The notes: generated by a model from the sequence alone, not told the origin. A DNA stretch of 64,000 nucleotides from Kibdelosporangium persicum (GCF_013280595.1 NZ_JAAATY010000001.1:625987-689986), one strand, 5' to 3'; positions 9,213 to 18,321 are shown, counted from the first letter of the stretch. Made by a program: numbers and translations.

Positions 9213-11726
9213 TCAGCGGCGGCGTTCCTTGTTGGCACGCGCCGAGTTGGTGCAGACCTCACCGACGTTGACCGTCTGGCCGCGGTCGACGAAGACGTCG
9301 GCGATGCCGACGAGCTTGCCGATCCGGTTGGTGCAGGTCAGGGTGTAGGCCTCCTTGGTGCCGTAGGTCGGCGGGATCGGGGAGGCGAACTCGATCCGGC
9401 CGTTGCCCCAGTCATCCGGGTTGGCCGGGTCGACCTGGTCGTAGTTGACCATCACCGCGGTGTAGTCGCCGGGCGGCGGGTCGAACAGGGTCGCCCGCTC
9501 GGAGGTCGTGCCACCGGCCGCCGACGAGGTGACGAGCTCACCGGCCGCGTTGTAGACGTACAGGTCCCAGTCGGTGTCCGTGGACGCCCACTGCACGACC
9601 ACGTCGAACCGGCCGTTGTCCACCTCGGGCAGGCCCTTGATGCTGAACGGCATGCTCTCCGAAACCGGGTTGCCCGGGTAGTTGGTGTTCTCCGCGGGCA
9701 CGCCCGGCGGGTTCGCCAACGGCAACGTCCCCTGCGGCGGGCCCTGCGGCTCACGGCCGTAGCGGCCGGCCACGTACGGACGGGTCGACGGGTTGACCGA
9801 CCACGCGAACTGACCGCCGGTCGACGAGTACGTCGAGTCGAGCGTGTCGGTCACGTAGATCGGCGGCTTGGTCGAGCCGTCCGGCTGCAGCACCGGCGAG
9901 GTCGGCGTCTGGAACGTCTTGTGCAGCTTGAGCTGGTAGCCGCGCGGCGCCGAACCGATCAGCGTCGAGTGCGCCGCCGGGTCGGCGGCGTTGCCGAGCA
10001 TGTCCAGGAACGCCGCCCGGTTGCCGCCCTTGCCCGCGCCCGCGGCCGGAGCCATGCCGAGGTACTCGGCCACGACAGCGTCCTGGAACGGCGGGTGGAA
10101 ACCGGCGGTGTTGATCTCGAAGGTGTAACCGAGGCCGCCGGTGGACCAGAACGACCAGTCCTCGGTCGTGCCGGTGGTGTCGTACAGGCCCCAGCTCGGG
10201 ATGCTGCGGTATCCGTTGCGCGACGCCATCTTGTCGCCGAGCGCCTTGAGCACCGGCTCGTCCAGCGGCGGACGGGTGGAGGCGATGCCCGGCGGGCGCA
10301 GGATCAGGTTGCCGTAGGTGTGCAACGTGACCAGGTTGGTGACCTGACGCGTGGACACGAGCTCACGGATGTTCTGCGTCTCCGGCTCGGAGAACGGCGC
10401 GGCGCCACGGAACGTGTCGCCGTTCCCGTTCGGACTGGCGCCCGGGCCGCCCCAGAACGTGGCGTAGTTGCGGTTCGGGTCCGTGCCGCGCTCGCGGCCG
10501 GCCGGGTTGGCCTTGCACACGCCGGTGCGCAACTGCGGCGGTGAGTCGGCAGCCTGGCAGTTCTTGCGCTTCATCTCGTAGTCGAACCGGGAGAAGTCAC
10601 CCTTGGGCTCGGCCTCGCGCGAGATGGAGAAACCGTCCACGTTGACGATCGGCACGATGATGTTGCGGGTCTTGCCGACCAGGGACCTGATCGCCGGGTC
10701 CCGCTGGTAACCGTTGACGAGCTCGTACGCCCACTCGATCGCGTGCTCCGACGCGGGCCACTCCCGCGCGTGGTGCACCCCCATGGTGACGTTGACCGGC
10801 TTGCCGTCGCCGACGTTCGCCACGTCCGTGGCGATCTCCACACCGATCACGTCCCGGCCCTCGACGGACGGGTTGCTCAGCGTGAACGTCTTGACCAGCT
10901 TGGGATTCCTGCGCGCCAACTCCTTGAGTTCGAACTCGTACTCGTAGAGGTGGCGGTAGCTGGTGCGGCCGGACGGCAGGCCCGACGCCTGCGTCCTGGC
11001 GGTGTACTCCCGGTCCTTCGCCGCGTCCTCACGGGAGGTCTTCGACAGGTCCGGGTTGACCGTGGTGGACTTCAGGCCGCTGTCGCGCAACGTCTTGCGG
11101 TCGGCGTCGTCCGCCAGGACGACCTCGATGCCGGTGTCGTCGCCCTTCTCGGTGACGTCGAGGCCGAGGGCGAGCAGCTTGCTCTTGTCCGTGCGCTCAG
11201 GCGTTTCGACACGCACGATCTCCGCGCGTTGCGGCGCTTGCGCCGTCGGGGACGGCGTGCCCTGCGGCGTGAGCGCGAGGAAATCGACGCCCACCACGAC
11301 GTTGCGGCCCGGCCCCGAGTAGCGGCAGGCCTGGACGACGAGTTGCTGCCCCTTCTTGACGAAGCTCTCGGCGAGTTCACGGCTGCGCAGCGCCGACGAC
11401 GCCGCGACGACCTTGCCCGTCCCCTTGTCGAACACCGCCAGGTCCCAGTCGCCCTCAGCACCGGCGCCGGGCGCGAGCCGCGCCTGGATCAAGCCGTCGA
11501 CGGTCGACGTGACCTCACGCTGGTCGATTCCCTGCGCGCGCCGGGACTGCACGGACTCGTGACAGGCGCGAGTCACCGAGGCGTCTGCCCGCAGGATGTT
11601 GTCGGCCGCCGTCGCGGACGGAACGGTGACGCCGAAGATCACCAGCCCGGCCGCCCCCAGTGCGATCCCCGTCCGTAACGCCAACGGGGATCTGTGTCTT
11701 GACCCCATAAGGTTCGCACCCCACAT
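9213..11726 (-). CDS. Secreted M14 zinc carboxypeptidase
   Basis: 837 residues if ATG at 11726 is used; ATG at 11708 would still keep the signal peptide. An N-terminal hydrophobic stretch (GIALGAAGLVIFGVTVP) ending in SATA-A predicts Sec export. The M14 catalytic domain spans roughly residues 260-600: zinc ligands in HHAREWPASE and LVTLHTYGN, and the catalytic glutamate in YTFEINTAGF. The C-terminal part (about 690-800) looks like a beta-sandwich pre-peptidase-type domain (TDWDLYVYNAAGELV). It should trim C-terminal residues of external peptides. It is upstream of, and on the same strand as, the NRPS-like and M1 genes, but a terminator intervenes. Confidence 0.85.
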   Translation of the reverse strand: MWGANLMGSRHRSPLALRTGIALGAAGLVIFGVTVPSATAADNILRADASVTRACHESVQSRRAQGIDQREVTSTVDGLIQARLAPGAGAEGDWDLAVFDKGTGKVVAASSALRSRELAESFVKKGQQLVVQACRYSGPGRNVVVGVDFLALTPQGTPSPTAQAPQRAEIVRVETPERTDKSKLLALGLDVTEKGDDTGIEVVLADDADRKTLRDSGLKSTTVNPDLSKTSREDAAKDREYTARTQASGLPSGRTSYRHLYEYEFELKELARRNPKLVKTFTLSNPSVEGRDVIGVEIATDVANVGDGKPVNVTMGVHHAREWPASEHAIEWAYELVNGYQRDPAIRSLVGKTRNIIVPIVNVDGFSISREAEPKGDFSRFDYEMKRKNCQAADSPPQLRTGVCKANPAGRERGTDPNRNYATFWGGPGASPNGNGDTFRGAAPFSEPETQNIRELVSTRQVTNLVTLHTYGNLILRPPGIASTRPPLDEPVLKALGDKMASRNGYRSIPSWGLYDTTGTTEDWSFWSTGGLGYTFEINTAGFHPPFQDAVVAEYLGMAPAAGAGKGGNRAAFLDMLGNAADPAAHSTLIGSAPRGYQLKLHKTFQTPTSPVLQPDGSTKPPIYVTDTLDSTYSSTGGQFAWSVNPSTRPYVAGRYGREPQGPPQGTLPLANPPGVPAENTNYPGNPVSESMPFSIKGLPEVDNGRFDVVVQWASTDTDWDLYVYNAAGELVTSSAAGGTTSERATLFDPPPGDYTAVMVNYDQVDPANPDDWGNGRIEFASPIPPTYGTKEAYTLTCTNRIGKLVGIADVFVDRGQTVNVGEVCTNSARANKERRR

Positions 11727-12098
11727 TCATGGTCCACTTGATCGACTGACCCTAAGTCAACGGCCGGGCGATCGGTTGGGGCCAAAAGTAGGCACTACCC
11801 TCGGTGGCAGGACGTAGGTCCGCGCATGCGGCGCTAAAGTCCTAGTGCGAGTCCAGGCGCCTCGCGATTCCGCGCCTGCCCGGTCCACGCGGGAGAACCG
11901 GGCAGGCGTGGGCAACGGCTCGCACAGTGCATGGTTGCCGCACAACGGTTGTCACTGTGCTTGTTACAGCGCTTGGGCCGCAACAGATCCGAGCGGCGCA
12001 CCGAGCACGATGACCACGCCGTTGCCGTAACACGCTGAGGGCGAAACAGCCAGACCGCACCGGGCGGTTCAGTGGCATGTGTTCGCCAACCCGCCCCC
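11727..12098. other. Intergenic region with a hairpin
   Basis: This 372-bp stretch separates the start of the M14 gene from the stop of fadA6. I see no convincing coding region. At 11873-11908 it contains a perfect 12-bp inverted repeat (CGCCTGCCCGGT, 12-bp loop, complement) without a T-tract on either strand. It could be an attenuator, an RNA-structured element or a weak terminator. No tRNA cloverleaf was recognised. Confidence 0.5.
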
Positions 12099-13250
12099 TC
12101 AGCCGAGGCGCTCGATGATCGTCACGTTGGCCTGGCCGCCGCCTTCACACATCGTCTGTAGGCCGAAACGCCCGCCGGTGCGCTCCAGTTCGTGCAGCAG
12201 GGTGGTGAACAGACGAGTCCCGGTCGCGCCGATCGGATGGCCCAGGGCGATGGCGCCGCCGTTCACGTTCACCCGGTCAAGGTCGACCTTGAGTTCCTTC
12301 GCCCACGCCAGAACCACGCTCGCGAACGCCTCGTTGGCCTCGAACAGGTCGATGTCCGAGACGCTCATGCCGGCCCGGTCCAGCGCGTGCCTGGTGGCCC
12401 GGATCGGTGCGGTCAGCATGAAGATAGGGTCGGACCCGCGCGCCGACATGTGATGCACGCGGGCACGTGGAGTGAGCTTGTGCCGCAGCACCATCCGTTC
12501 GGACGCCACGAGAACCGCACTCGCCCCGTCGGAGATCTGGCTCGACAGCGCGGCGGTCACCCGGCCGTCCGGGCGTAACGGCGCGAGCTTGGCCATCTTG
12601 GCCAGGTCGGTGTCCCGGCGCGGGCCCTCATCGTGCTCGAACCCGTCCACCGGCACGATCTCACGGGTGAACCGTCCGGCGTCCTGGGCCGCGATAGCCT
12701 TGCGGTGACTGGCGAGCGCGAACTCCTCCATCTCGAAGCGCGACAGGTCCCAGCGGGTGGCGATCATGTCGGCCGAGCGGAACTGGGAGATCTCCTCGGA
12801 GCCGTACCGGTGGTCCCAGCCGTGCGAGCCGTGGGTCGGTGTCGGGAAGCCGAACCGCTCGCCCACCACCATCGCCGAGCCGATCGGGATCTGGCTCATG
12901 TTCTGCACGCCACCGGCCACGACCAGGTCCGAGCCGCTGATCACCGCCTGGGCGGCGAAGTGCAGCGCCTGCTGGCTCGAACCGCACTGCCGGTCCACGG
13001 TCACCCCGGGCACTTCCTCCGGGAAACCCGCCGCCAGCCACGCGGTCCTGGCGATGTCCCCGGCCTGCGGGCCCAGTGTGTCCACGCAGCCGAAGATCAC
13101 GTCGTCGACCTCGCCGGGATCGACCGGGTTGCCCTCGAACAACGCCTTGATCACGTGCGCGCCCAGGTCGGCGGGGTGCATGCCGGACAGCGCGCCGCCG
13201 CGCCGCCCGACCGGAGTGCGTACGGCATCGATGATGTACGCCTCGGACAC
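12099..13250 (-). CDS. fadA6: FadA6-like thiolase
   Basis: 383 residues, thiolase fold. The nucleophilic cysteine lies in DRQCGSSQQ (near 89), the histidine in GHPIGATG and the second cysteine in TMCEGGGQ. FadA6 is the KstR2-regulated thiolase (Rv3556c, 386 aa) that cleaves the acyclic product of IpdAB. GTG at 13250 follows GGGAGAG. It is 13 bp after kstR2 on the same strand, so fadE30-SDR-kstR2-fadA6 is probably one unit, as in mycobacteria. Confidence 0.9.
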   Translation of the reverse strand: MSEAYIIDAVRTPVGRRGGALSGMHPADLGAHVIKALFEGNPVDPGEVDDVIFGCVDTLGPQAGDIARTAWLAAGFPEEVPGVTVDRQCGSSQQALHFAAQAVISGSDLVVAGGVQNMSQIPIGSAMVVGERFGFPTPTHGSHGWDHRYGSEEISQFRSADMIATRWDLSRFEMEEFALASHRKAIAAQDAGRFTREIVPVDGFEHDEGPRRDTDLAKMAKLAPLRPDGRVTAALSSQISDGASAVLVASERMVLRHKLTPRARVHHMSARGSDPIFMLTAPIRATRHALDRAGMSVSDIDLFEANEAFASVVLAWAKELKVDLDRVNVNGGAIALGHPIGATGTRLFTTLLHELERTGGRFGLQTMCEGGGQANVTIIERLG

Positions 13251-13263
13251 GGGTTCTCTCCCT

Positions 13264-13890
13264 TCAGGGACGGCGTACCGGCCGGCGGCGGGTGGAGATG
13301 CCGTCCAGCAGGATGCCGAGGTACTGCTCCGCCACGTCCTGCGCGGAGAGCTGACCGCCCGGCCGGTACCAGTGCACGGCGACCCACACCGTGTCCCGGA
13401 TGAACCGGTACACCAGCTCGACGTCGAGGTCGGGACGGAACGCACCGGCTCGCACGCCCTCCTCGAGCACGCCGACCCAGATCTTGCGGAACTCCACGCC
13501 ACGCTCGGCGATGTAGCCGAACCGGTCGAACGTCGCCAGGTACTTGGCGTCGTTCTGGTAGATCGCGACCGCCGCGTGCTGCTTGTCGACGCTCTCCAGC
13601 GAGGCGGTCACGATCGCCTCGAGCGTCGCCTTCGGCGGCATGCCGGACTCGACGATCTGCCGGTACCGGCCGAACAGCTCGTCGAGAAAGCCGGTCAGGA
13701 TCTCGTCCACCATGGACTCCTTGGAGTCGAAGTGGTGGTAGAGGCTGCCCGACAGGATGCCCGCGGCGTCCGCGATGTCGCGCACGGTCGTCGCGCGGAA
13801 CCCGCGCTCGGCGAACATCTCCGCGGCGAGCCGCAGCAGCTCCGCCCGGCGCGCCGACACACCGGCCGCCGCCCCTGACTCCTTCTTCAC
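13264..13890 (-). CDS. kstR2: KstR2, TetR repressor of late steroid genes
   Basis: 208 residues from GTG at 13890, which has GAGGAG seven bases upstream. An alternative ATG at 13908 overlaps the SDR stop by 4 bp but lacks a ribosome site. The helix-turn-helix reads TTVRDIADAAGILSGSLYHHFDSKESMVDEIL (given here in part: GILSGSLYHHFDSKE). The C-terminal half keeps the family signature LVYRFIRDTVWVAVHWYRPGG. In mycobacteria KstR2 is released by HIP-CoA and controls echA20-ipdABC, fadE30, fadD3 and fadE31-33. Its candidate operators are at 609, 16013 and 34931. Confidence 0.92.
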   Translation of the reverse strand: MKKESGAAAGVSARRAELLRLAAEMFAERGFRATTVRDIADAAGILSGSLYHHFDSKESMVDEILTGFLDELFGRYRQIVESGMPPKATLEAIVTASLESVDKQHAAVAIYQNDAKYLATFDRFGYIAERGVEFRKIWVGVLEEGVRAGAFRPDLDVELVYRFIRDTVWVAVHWYRPGGQLSAQDVAEQYLGILLDGISTRRRPVRRP

Positions 13891-13904
13891 CTGCTGACTC
13901 CTCA

Positions 13905-14675
13905 TCATGGGTGCTGACTGCTCACCGACACCACCTCGCCGGTCATGTACGAGGCGTAGTCGCTGGCCAGGAACACCATCACATTCGCGACCTCCCATGG
14001 CCGCGCGGCACGCCCGAAAGCCTCCCGCCCGGCCAGTTCGGTCAACAGCTCCTCGCTGGTCACCTTGGCGAGGAACGGGTGCGCGGCCAGGCTCGGCGCC
14101 ACCGCGTTGACCCTGATCCCGTGTTCGGCCGCGTCCATCGCCGCGCATCTGGTGAACGCCATGACCCCGGCCTTCGCCGCCGCATAGTGTGCCTGACCGC
14201 GTTGCGCACGCCAGCCGACGACCGAAGCGTTGTTGACGATGGCGCCGCCGTCCCCCTGCTCGACCATCTGCCGCAACGCCGCCCGCGTGCAGCGGAACGT
14301 GCCGTTGAGCGTCACGTCGAGCACCCTGCCCCACTCGTCGTCGGTCATGTCCAGCACCGACCTGGTACCGCCCAGCCCGGCGTTGTTGATCATCACGTCG
14401 ATCCGGCCGAACGTGCTCGCCGCGCCGTGGACCAACGCCCGCACCTGGTCCTCGTCGGTCACGTCGCAGGCCACCGCGGCGACCCGGCCGCCGTGCCCGG
14501 CCTTCAGCGCGTCCAGGGTCTCGGCCAGCCTGCGTTCGTGGTGGTCGCTGATGACCACGTTCGCGCCTTCCTCGAGGCACCGCCGCGCGGTGGCCGACCC
14601 GATCCCGGTTCCGGCGGCCGCCGTCACCACGACGGTCTTGCCCTTGAGGAGGTCGTGCCCCTCGGGATAGTTCAT
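13905..14675 (-). CDS. ipdF: IpdF-like SDR dehydrogenase
   Basis: 256 residues. VVTAAAGTGIGSATAR is the cofactor loop, INNAGLGG the NNAG motif, NNASVVGW supplies the catalytic serine region and HYAAAKAG the YxxxK pair. It sits between kstR2 and fadE30, the position of Rv3559c (IpdF), which oxidises a hydroxylated HIC-CoA-type intermediate. The stop (TGA at 13905-13907) overlaps a possible kstR2 ATG. The role is assigned mainly from synteny, as SDRs are hard to tell apart. The 179 bp between it and the fadE30 stop hold only a short direct repeat of CGACATCCCCGC. Confidence 0.8.
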   Translation of the reverse strand: MNYPEGHDLLKGKTVVVTAAAGTGIGSATARRCLEEGANVVISDHHERRLAETLDALKAGHGGRVAAVACDVTDEDQVRALVHGAASTFGRIDVMINNAGLGGTRSVLDMTDDEWGRVLDVTLNGTFRCTRAALRQMVEQGDGGAIVNNASVVGWRAQRGQAHYAAAKAGVMAFTRCAAMDAAEHGIRVNAVAPSLAAHPFLAKVTSEELLTELAGREAFGRAARPWEVANVMVFLASDYASYMTGEVVSVSSQHP

Positions 14676-14854
14676 CGAGATCTCCCATCGGTGACAGGCC
14701 GGACGTTCACCCGGACACCCGGTGCCGAGCGGACCGCCGCCATCAGCCGCCCCTGCTACTCGTGCTCACCTTCGCCGTCCATTCCGCCTGACACGTCTGG
14801 CGAGCCGGACGCGGCGGCGTGAACGACATCCCCGCTGTGACGACATCCCCGCCG

Positions 14855-16000
14855 TCATGCGCGAGGTTCCTTCGGCAGGCCGAGCACGCGCTCCGCGATG
14901 ATGTTGCGTTGGATCTCGTCCGAGCCGCCGTAGATGGTGTCCGCGCGGCTGAAGAGGAACAGCCGCTGCCACTCGTCCAGGTCGCCGTTCGCGGCCACCA
15001 TCGACTCCGGGCCGCGGACCTGCATCGCGAGCTCGCCGAGCTCACGGTGCCAGCGTGCCCACACCAGCTTGGACACCGACGCCTCGTAGCCGGGATCCGT
15101 GCGCGACAGCGTCCGCACGGCGTGTGCCCGCATCACCTCCAGACCGATCCAGGACCGCGTCAGGCGTTCCCTGATGACCGGGTTGTCCAGTGCCCCATTC
15201 CGTTTGGCCAGATCGATCAGCGCGTCCAGTTCACGCCGGAACCCGACCTGTTGGCCCAGCGTCGCCACGCCACGCTCGAACGCGAGCGTCGCCATGGCCA
15301 CCCGCCAGCCGTCGCCCACCTCGCCGACGACCATGTCCTTGCTTGTCCTGGCTCCGTCGAAGAACACCTCGTTGAACTCCGACGTGCCGGTGAGCTGACG
15401 GATCGGCCGGACCTCGACGCCCGGCTGGCGCATCGGCACCAGCAAGTACGACAGTCCTTCCCGCCTGCGCGAGCCGGGTTCGGTACGAGCCAGCACGAAA
15501 CACCAGTCCGCCTCGTGCGCCAGTGACGTCCACACCTTCTGGCCGGTCACCACCCAGTCGTCGCCGTCCACTGTGGCCGTTGTGGACACCGACGCCAGGT
15601 CGGACCCGGCACCCGGTTCGGAATATCCCTGGCACCAGAGTTCTTCGACAGCACGGATCTTCGGCAGGAACCGGGCTTGTTGCGCCGGTGTGCCGAACGC
15701 GATCAACGTCGGGCCGAGCAGCTCCTCTCCGATGTGGTTGACACGCGCGGGCGCGTTGGCCGCCGCGTACTCCTCGTGGAAGATCACCTGTTCCTGGGTG
15801 CTCGCGCCACGGCCGCCGTGCTCCACCGGCCAGCCGAGGCAGCTCCACCCCGCCCGCGCCAGCGTGCGGTCCCATTCCCGGCGTAACTCGTACTGCTCGT
15901 GCTCCCGGCCGGGACCTCCGGCACCGCGCAGCTTCGCGAACTCGCCCCGCAGATTGTCCGCGAGCCAGGCGCGCAGCTGTTGACGGAAGTCGCCGTTCAC
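14855..16000 (-). CDS. fadE30: FadE30-like acyl-CoA dehydrogenase
   Basis: 381 residues from GTG at 16000. Landmarks: CQGYSEPGAGSDLASV (FAD/substrate loop), TGQKVWTSLAH, and IYGGSDEIQRNIIAERVLGLP at the C-terminus (first part IYGGSDEIQRN). The glutamate that serves as base in YEGT-type enzymes is a glycine here, typical of steroid FadE subunits. FadE30 acts on HIP-CoA after FadD3. The start has no good ribosome site: TAGGCT lies 7 bp upstream and may be the -10 of a leaderless transcript. It is divergent from fadD3 across the KstR2-like palindrome. Confidence 0.88.
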   Translation of the reverse strand: MNGDFRQQLRAWLADNLRGEFAKLRGAGGPGREHEQYELRREWDRTLARAGWSCLGWPVEHGGRGASTQEQVIFHEEYAAANAPARVNHIGEELLGPTLIAFGTPAQQARFLPKIRAVEELWCQGYSEPGAGSDLASVSTTATVDGDDWVVTGQKVWTSLAHEADWCFVLARTEPGSRRREGLSYLLVPMRQPGVEVRPIRQLTGTSEFNEVFFDGARTSKDMVVGEVGDGWRVAMATLAFERGVATLGQQVGFRRELDALIDLAKRNGALDNPVIRERLTRSWIGLEVMRAHAVRTLSRTDPGYEASVSKLVWARWHRELGELAMQVRGPESMVAANGDLDEWQRLFLFSRADTIYGGSDEIQRNIIAERVLGLPKEPRA

Positions 16001-16028
16001 GTAGGCTAGCCTACCAAGCATTTGCTTG
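16001..16028. promoter_or_regulatory. Divergent fadE30/fadD3 promoter with KstR2-like operator
   Basis: Two palindromes adjoin here. GTAGGCTAGCCTAC (16001-16014) is a perfect 14-bp palindrome containing TAGGCT/TAGCCT hexamers on both strands. CAAGCATTTGCTTG (16015-16028) is a perfect inverted repeat with a 2-bp centre. The stretch 16013-16026 matches the mycobacterial KstR2 consensus AnCAAGnnCTTGnT at all but one fixed position. Operator occupancy would block both genes. Confidence 0.7.
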
Positions 16029-16039
16029 AGGAGGTGAGT

Positions 16040-17494
16040 GTGCGCCGAGAAACGATTCCCGCCGCGCTCATCGAAGCGGCCGAGCGCTTCGGCGATGCGC
16101 AAGCAGTGGTCGACGGCCAGGTCAGGCTGACCTTCCGCGAGTTACACACCCGCGTGATGGCAGTCGCGTACGGCCTGACGGCGAGCGGTGTCACCCGGGG
16201 TGACCGGGTCGCCATCTTCGGGCCGAACACGCATCACTGGGTGACGTCAGCACTTGGGGTGCTGTACGCGGGCGCCACTCTGGTGCCGATCAACACCCGC
16301 TTCACCACGGCGGAGACCCTGGACGTGATCAACCGCAGCGGTGCGCGAGGGTTGTTCGTGGCAGGCGAATTCCTTGGCGTGGACCGGCAGGCGGACTTGC
16401 TGGAAGCCGACGTCACGCTCGCTTCCCGGGTCCGGATCTTCCGGATGCCGCTGGAATGGCCGGAAGCCACGTTCGAGTCACCGGCCGAGCCGGACGACGT
16501 GGCCGACATCCTCTACACGTCGGGCACCACGGGGCGCAGCAAGGGCGCCATGAGCGCCCACAGGCAATCACTCGCCGCGGCACGGGCCTGGGCGTCGCGG
16601 ACCGAGCTGAGCGCGGATGACAGATACCTCATCGTGAACCCCTTCTTTCACAGCTTTGGTTACAAGGCGGGAATTCTGACGTGCCTGCTGACGGGCGCGA
16701 CCATGGTGCCGCAGGCTGTGTTCGATGTTGCCGAGACGATTCGGCTGACCTCGCTCGAGCGTATCACGGTTCTGCCCGGCGCGCCGACGATCTACCAGTC
16801 TATTTTGGACCACCCGGCCGACTTCCCCAGGATACGCCTTGCCGTGACAGGCGCCGCCGTCGTCCCGGTCACCCTGGTCGAGCGCATGCGCAAAGAGCTG
16901 TGCGACACCGTTCTCACCGGATACGGGTTGACCGAATGTCCTGTTGTGACACTGTGTTCCCCGCAGGACAGCGCCACGACGGTCGCACACACCGCGGGGC
17001 ACGCCGCCGCCGGTTGCGAGGTACGAATCGCCGGATCGGGTGAAATCCTCGTGCGCGGCCCGAATGTGATGCTCGGCTACCTCGACGACCCCGAGGCAAC
17101 GGCCGCGGCGATCGACCAGGACGGCTGGTTGCACACGGGTGACATCGGAAGCCTTGACGCGGCAGGGAACCTGACGATCACCGACCGCTTGAAGGACATG
17201 TACGTCTGCGGTGGGTTCAACGTGTACCCCGCGGAGGTGGAACAGGCGCTGGCGCGCCTGCCCGGTGTCGCGGAGGCCGCGGTGATCGGTGTCCCGGACG
17301 CCCGCCTCGGCGAGGTCGGCAAGGCGCACATCGTCCGCAAAGCCGGCGCTGACCTGTCCGAACAGGAGGTCATCAGTTTTTGTCGGACCCTGCTGGCAAA
17401 CTTCAAAGTGCCCCGGCGGGTGGAGTTCCTGCCGGCCCTGCCCCGCAACCCGTCGGGCAAGGTCCTCAAGCGAGTACTAAGGGGAGAGTCATGA
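16040..17494 (+). CDS. fadD3: FadD3, HIP-CoA ligase
   Basis: 484 residues of the ANL acyl-CoA synthetase family: ILYTSGTTGRSKGAM, GYGLTECPVVT, the WLHTGDIGS motif and the catalytic lysine in NPSGKVLKR. FadD3 thioesterifies HIP, the two-ring steroid remnant, and so commits it to the KstR2 pathway. GTG at 16040 is chosen because GAGGAGG ends six bases before it; the open frame extends to 16022. It shares an operator with divergent fadE30. The stop overlaps the next gene by 4 bp (ATGA). Confidence 0.9.
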   Translation: MRRETIPAALIEAAERFGDAQAVVDGQVRLTFRELHTRVMAVAYGLTASGVTRGDRVAIFGPNTHHWVTSALGVLYAGATLVPINTRFTTAETLDVINRSGARGLFVAGEFLGVDRQADLLEADVTLASRVRIFRMPLEWPEATFESPAEPDDVADILYTSGTTGRSKGAMSAHRQSLAAARAWASRTELSADDRYLIVNPFFHSFGYKAGILTCLLTGATMVPQAVFDVAETIRLTSLERITVLPGAPTIYQSILDHPADFPRIRLAVTGAAVVPVTLVERMRKELCDTVLTGYGLTECPVVTLCSPQDSATTVAHTAGHAAAGCEVRIAGSGEILVRGPNVMLGYLDDPEATAAAIDQDGWLHTGDIGSLDAAGNLTITDRLKDMYVCGGFNVYPAEVEQALARLPGVAEAAVIGVPDARLGEVGKAHIVRKAGADLSEQEVISFCRTLLANFKVPRRVEFLPALPRNPSGKVLKRVLRGES

Positions 17495-18321
17495 GCGTGG
17501 TCCGCTACGAGCGGCAAGGCCCGGTCGCGATCGTCACGATGAACCGGCCGGAGTACCGCAACGCGCAGAACTCGGCGATGACGTACGCGTTGGACTCGGC
17601 CTTCGCGACCGCGGTCGACGACGCCGACGTGAAGGTGATCGTCCTTGCGGGAGAAGGAAAGCACTTCTCGGCCGGGCACGACATAGGCACGCCCGAGCGG
17701 GATGTCGACGTGTCGTTCGAACGCCGGGCCGTGATGTGGTGGGACCACGTCGACCGGCCCGGCGGCGACCAGCGGTACGCCCGGGAAATGGAGGTGTATC
17801 TGGGAATGTGCCGCCGATGGCGGGAGATTCCCAAGCCCACCATCGCGATGGTGCAGGGCGCGTGCATCGCGGGCGGGCTGATGCTGGCGTGGGTGTGCGA
17901 TCTGATCGTCGCCGCCGAGGACGCTTTCTTCTCGGATCCCGTTGTGCGGATGGGAATCCCGGGAGTCGAGTACTTCGCCCACCCATGGGTCCTCGGTCCC
18001 CGGGCCGCGAAGGAGGTGCTCTTCACGGGTGATCGGTTCACCGCCCGGCAAGCCCACGATTGGGGGATGGTCAACCGAGTGGTTCCCCGGGAATCATTGA
18101 CCGAGGAGACGTTACGGCTCGCCGGCCGGATCGCCGAGATGCCGCAGTTCGGGCTCGCCCTCGCCAAACGTGCCGTGAACCAGGCGGAAGACCTGATGGG
18201 GCTGCGCTCGGGCATGGACTCGGTGTTCGGACTACACCACTTCGCGCACGCCCACAACGCCGAGGTCTCCACGGACTCCCTCGCGGGCCTCGACGCCCGC
18301 TCGATGAAAGAACGCCCATGA
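17491..18321 (+). CDS. Enoyl-CoA hydratase/isomerase family protein
   Basis: 276 residues, crotonase fold: GKHFSAGHDIGTP and QGACIAGGLMLAWVCD supply the oxyanion hole, and DPVVRMGIPGVEYFAHPW the active-site region. ATG at 17491 overlaps fadD3 by 4 bp with GGGGAGAG upstream, so it belongs to the fadD3-fadE31-fadE32 operon. It could be the hydratase acting after FadE31/32/33 in beta-oxidation of the ring-opened product; this is inferred from position. A 221-bp gap follows, with only a 13-codon frame at 18318-18359 overlapping the stop. Confidence 0.82.
   Translation: MSVVRYERQGPVAIVTMNRPEYRNAQNSAMTYALDSAFATAVDDADVKVIVLAGEGKHFSAGHDIGTPERDVDVSFERRAVMWWDHVDRPGGDQRYAREMEVYLGMCRRWREIPKPTIAMVQGACIAGGLMLAWVCDLIVAAEDAFFSDPVVRMGIPGVEYFAHPWVLGPRAAKEVLFTGDRFTARQAHDWGMVNRVVPRESLTEETLRLAGRIAEMPQFGLALAKRAVNQAEDLMGLRSGMDSVFGLHHFAHAHNAEVSTDSLAGLDARSMKERP

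Noticed and set aside
9201-10544. A 447-codon plus-strand frame opposite the M14 carboxypeptidase gene
   Set aside because: Arg/Val-rich, no domain. The minus strand encodes a complete zinc peptidase with signal peptide.
11821-11880. Possible tRNA or small RNA gene
   Set aside because: Short complementary stretches exist, but no cloverleaf, TTC loop or CCA-type end could be built.
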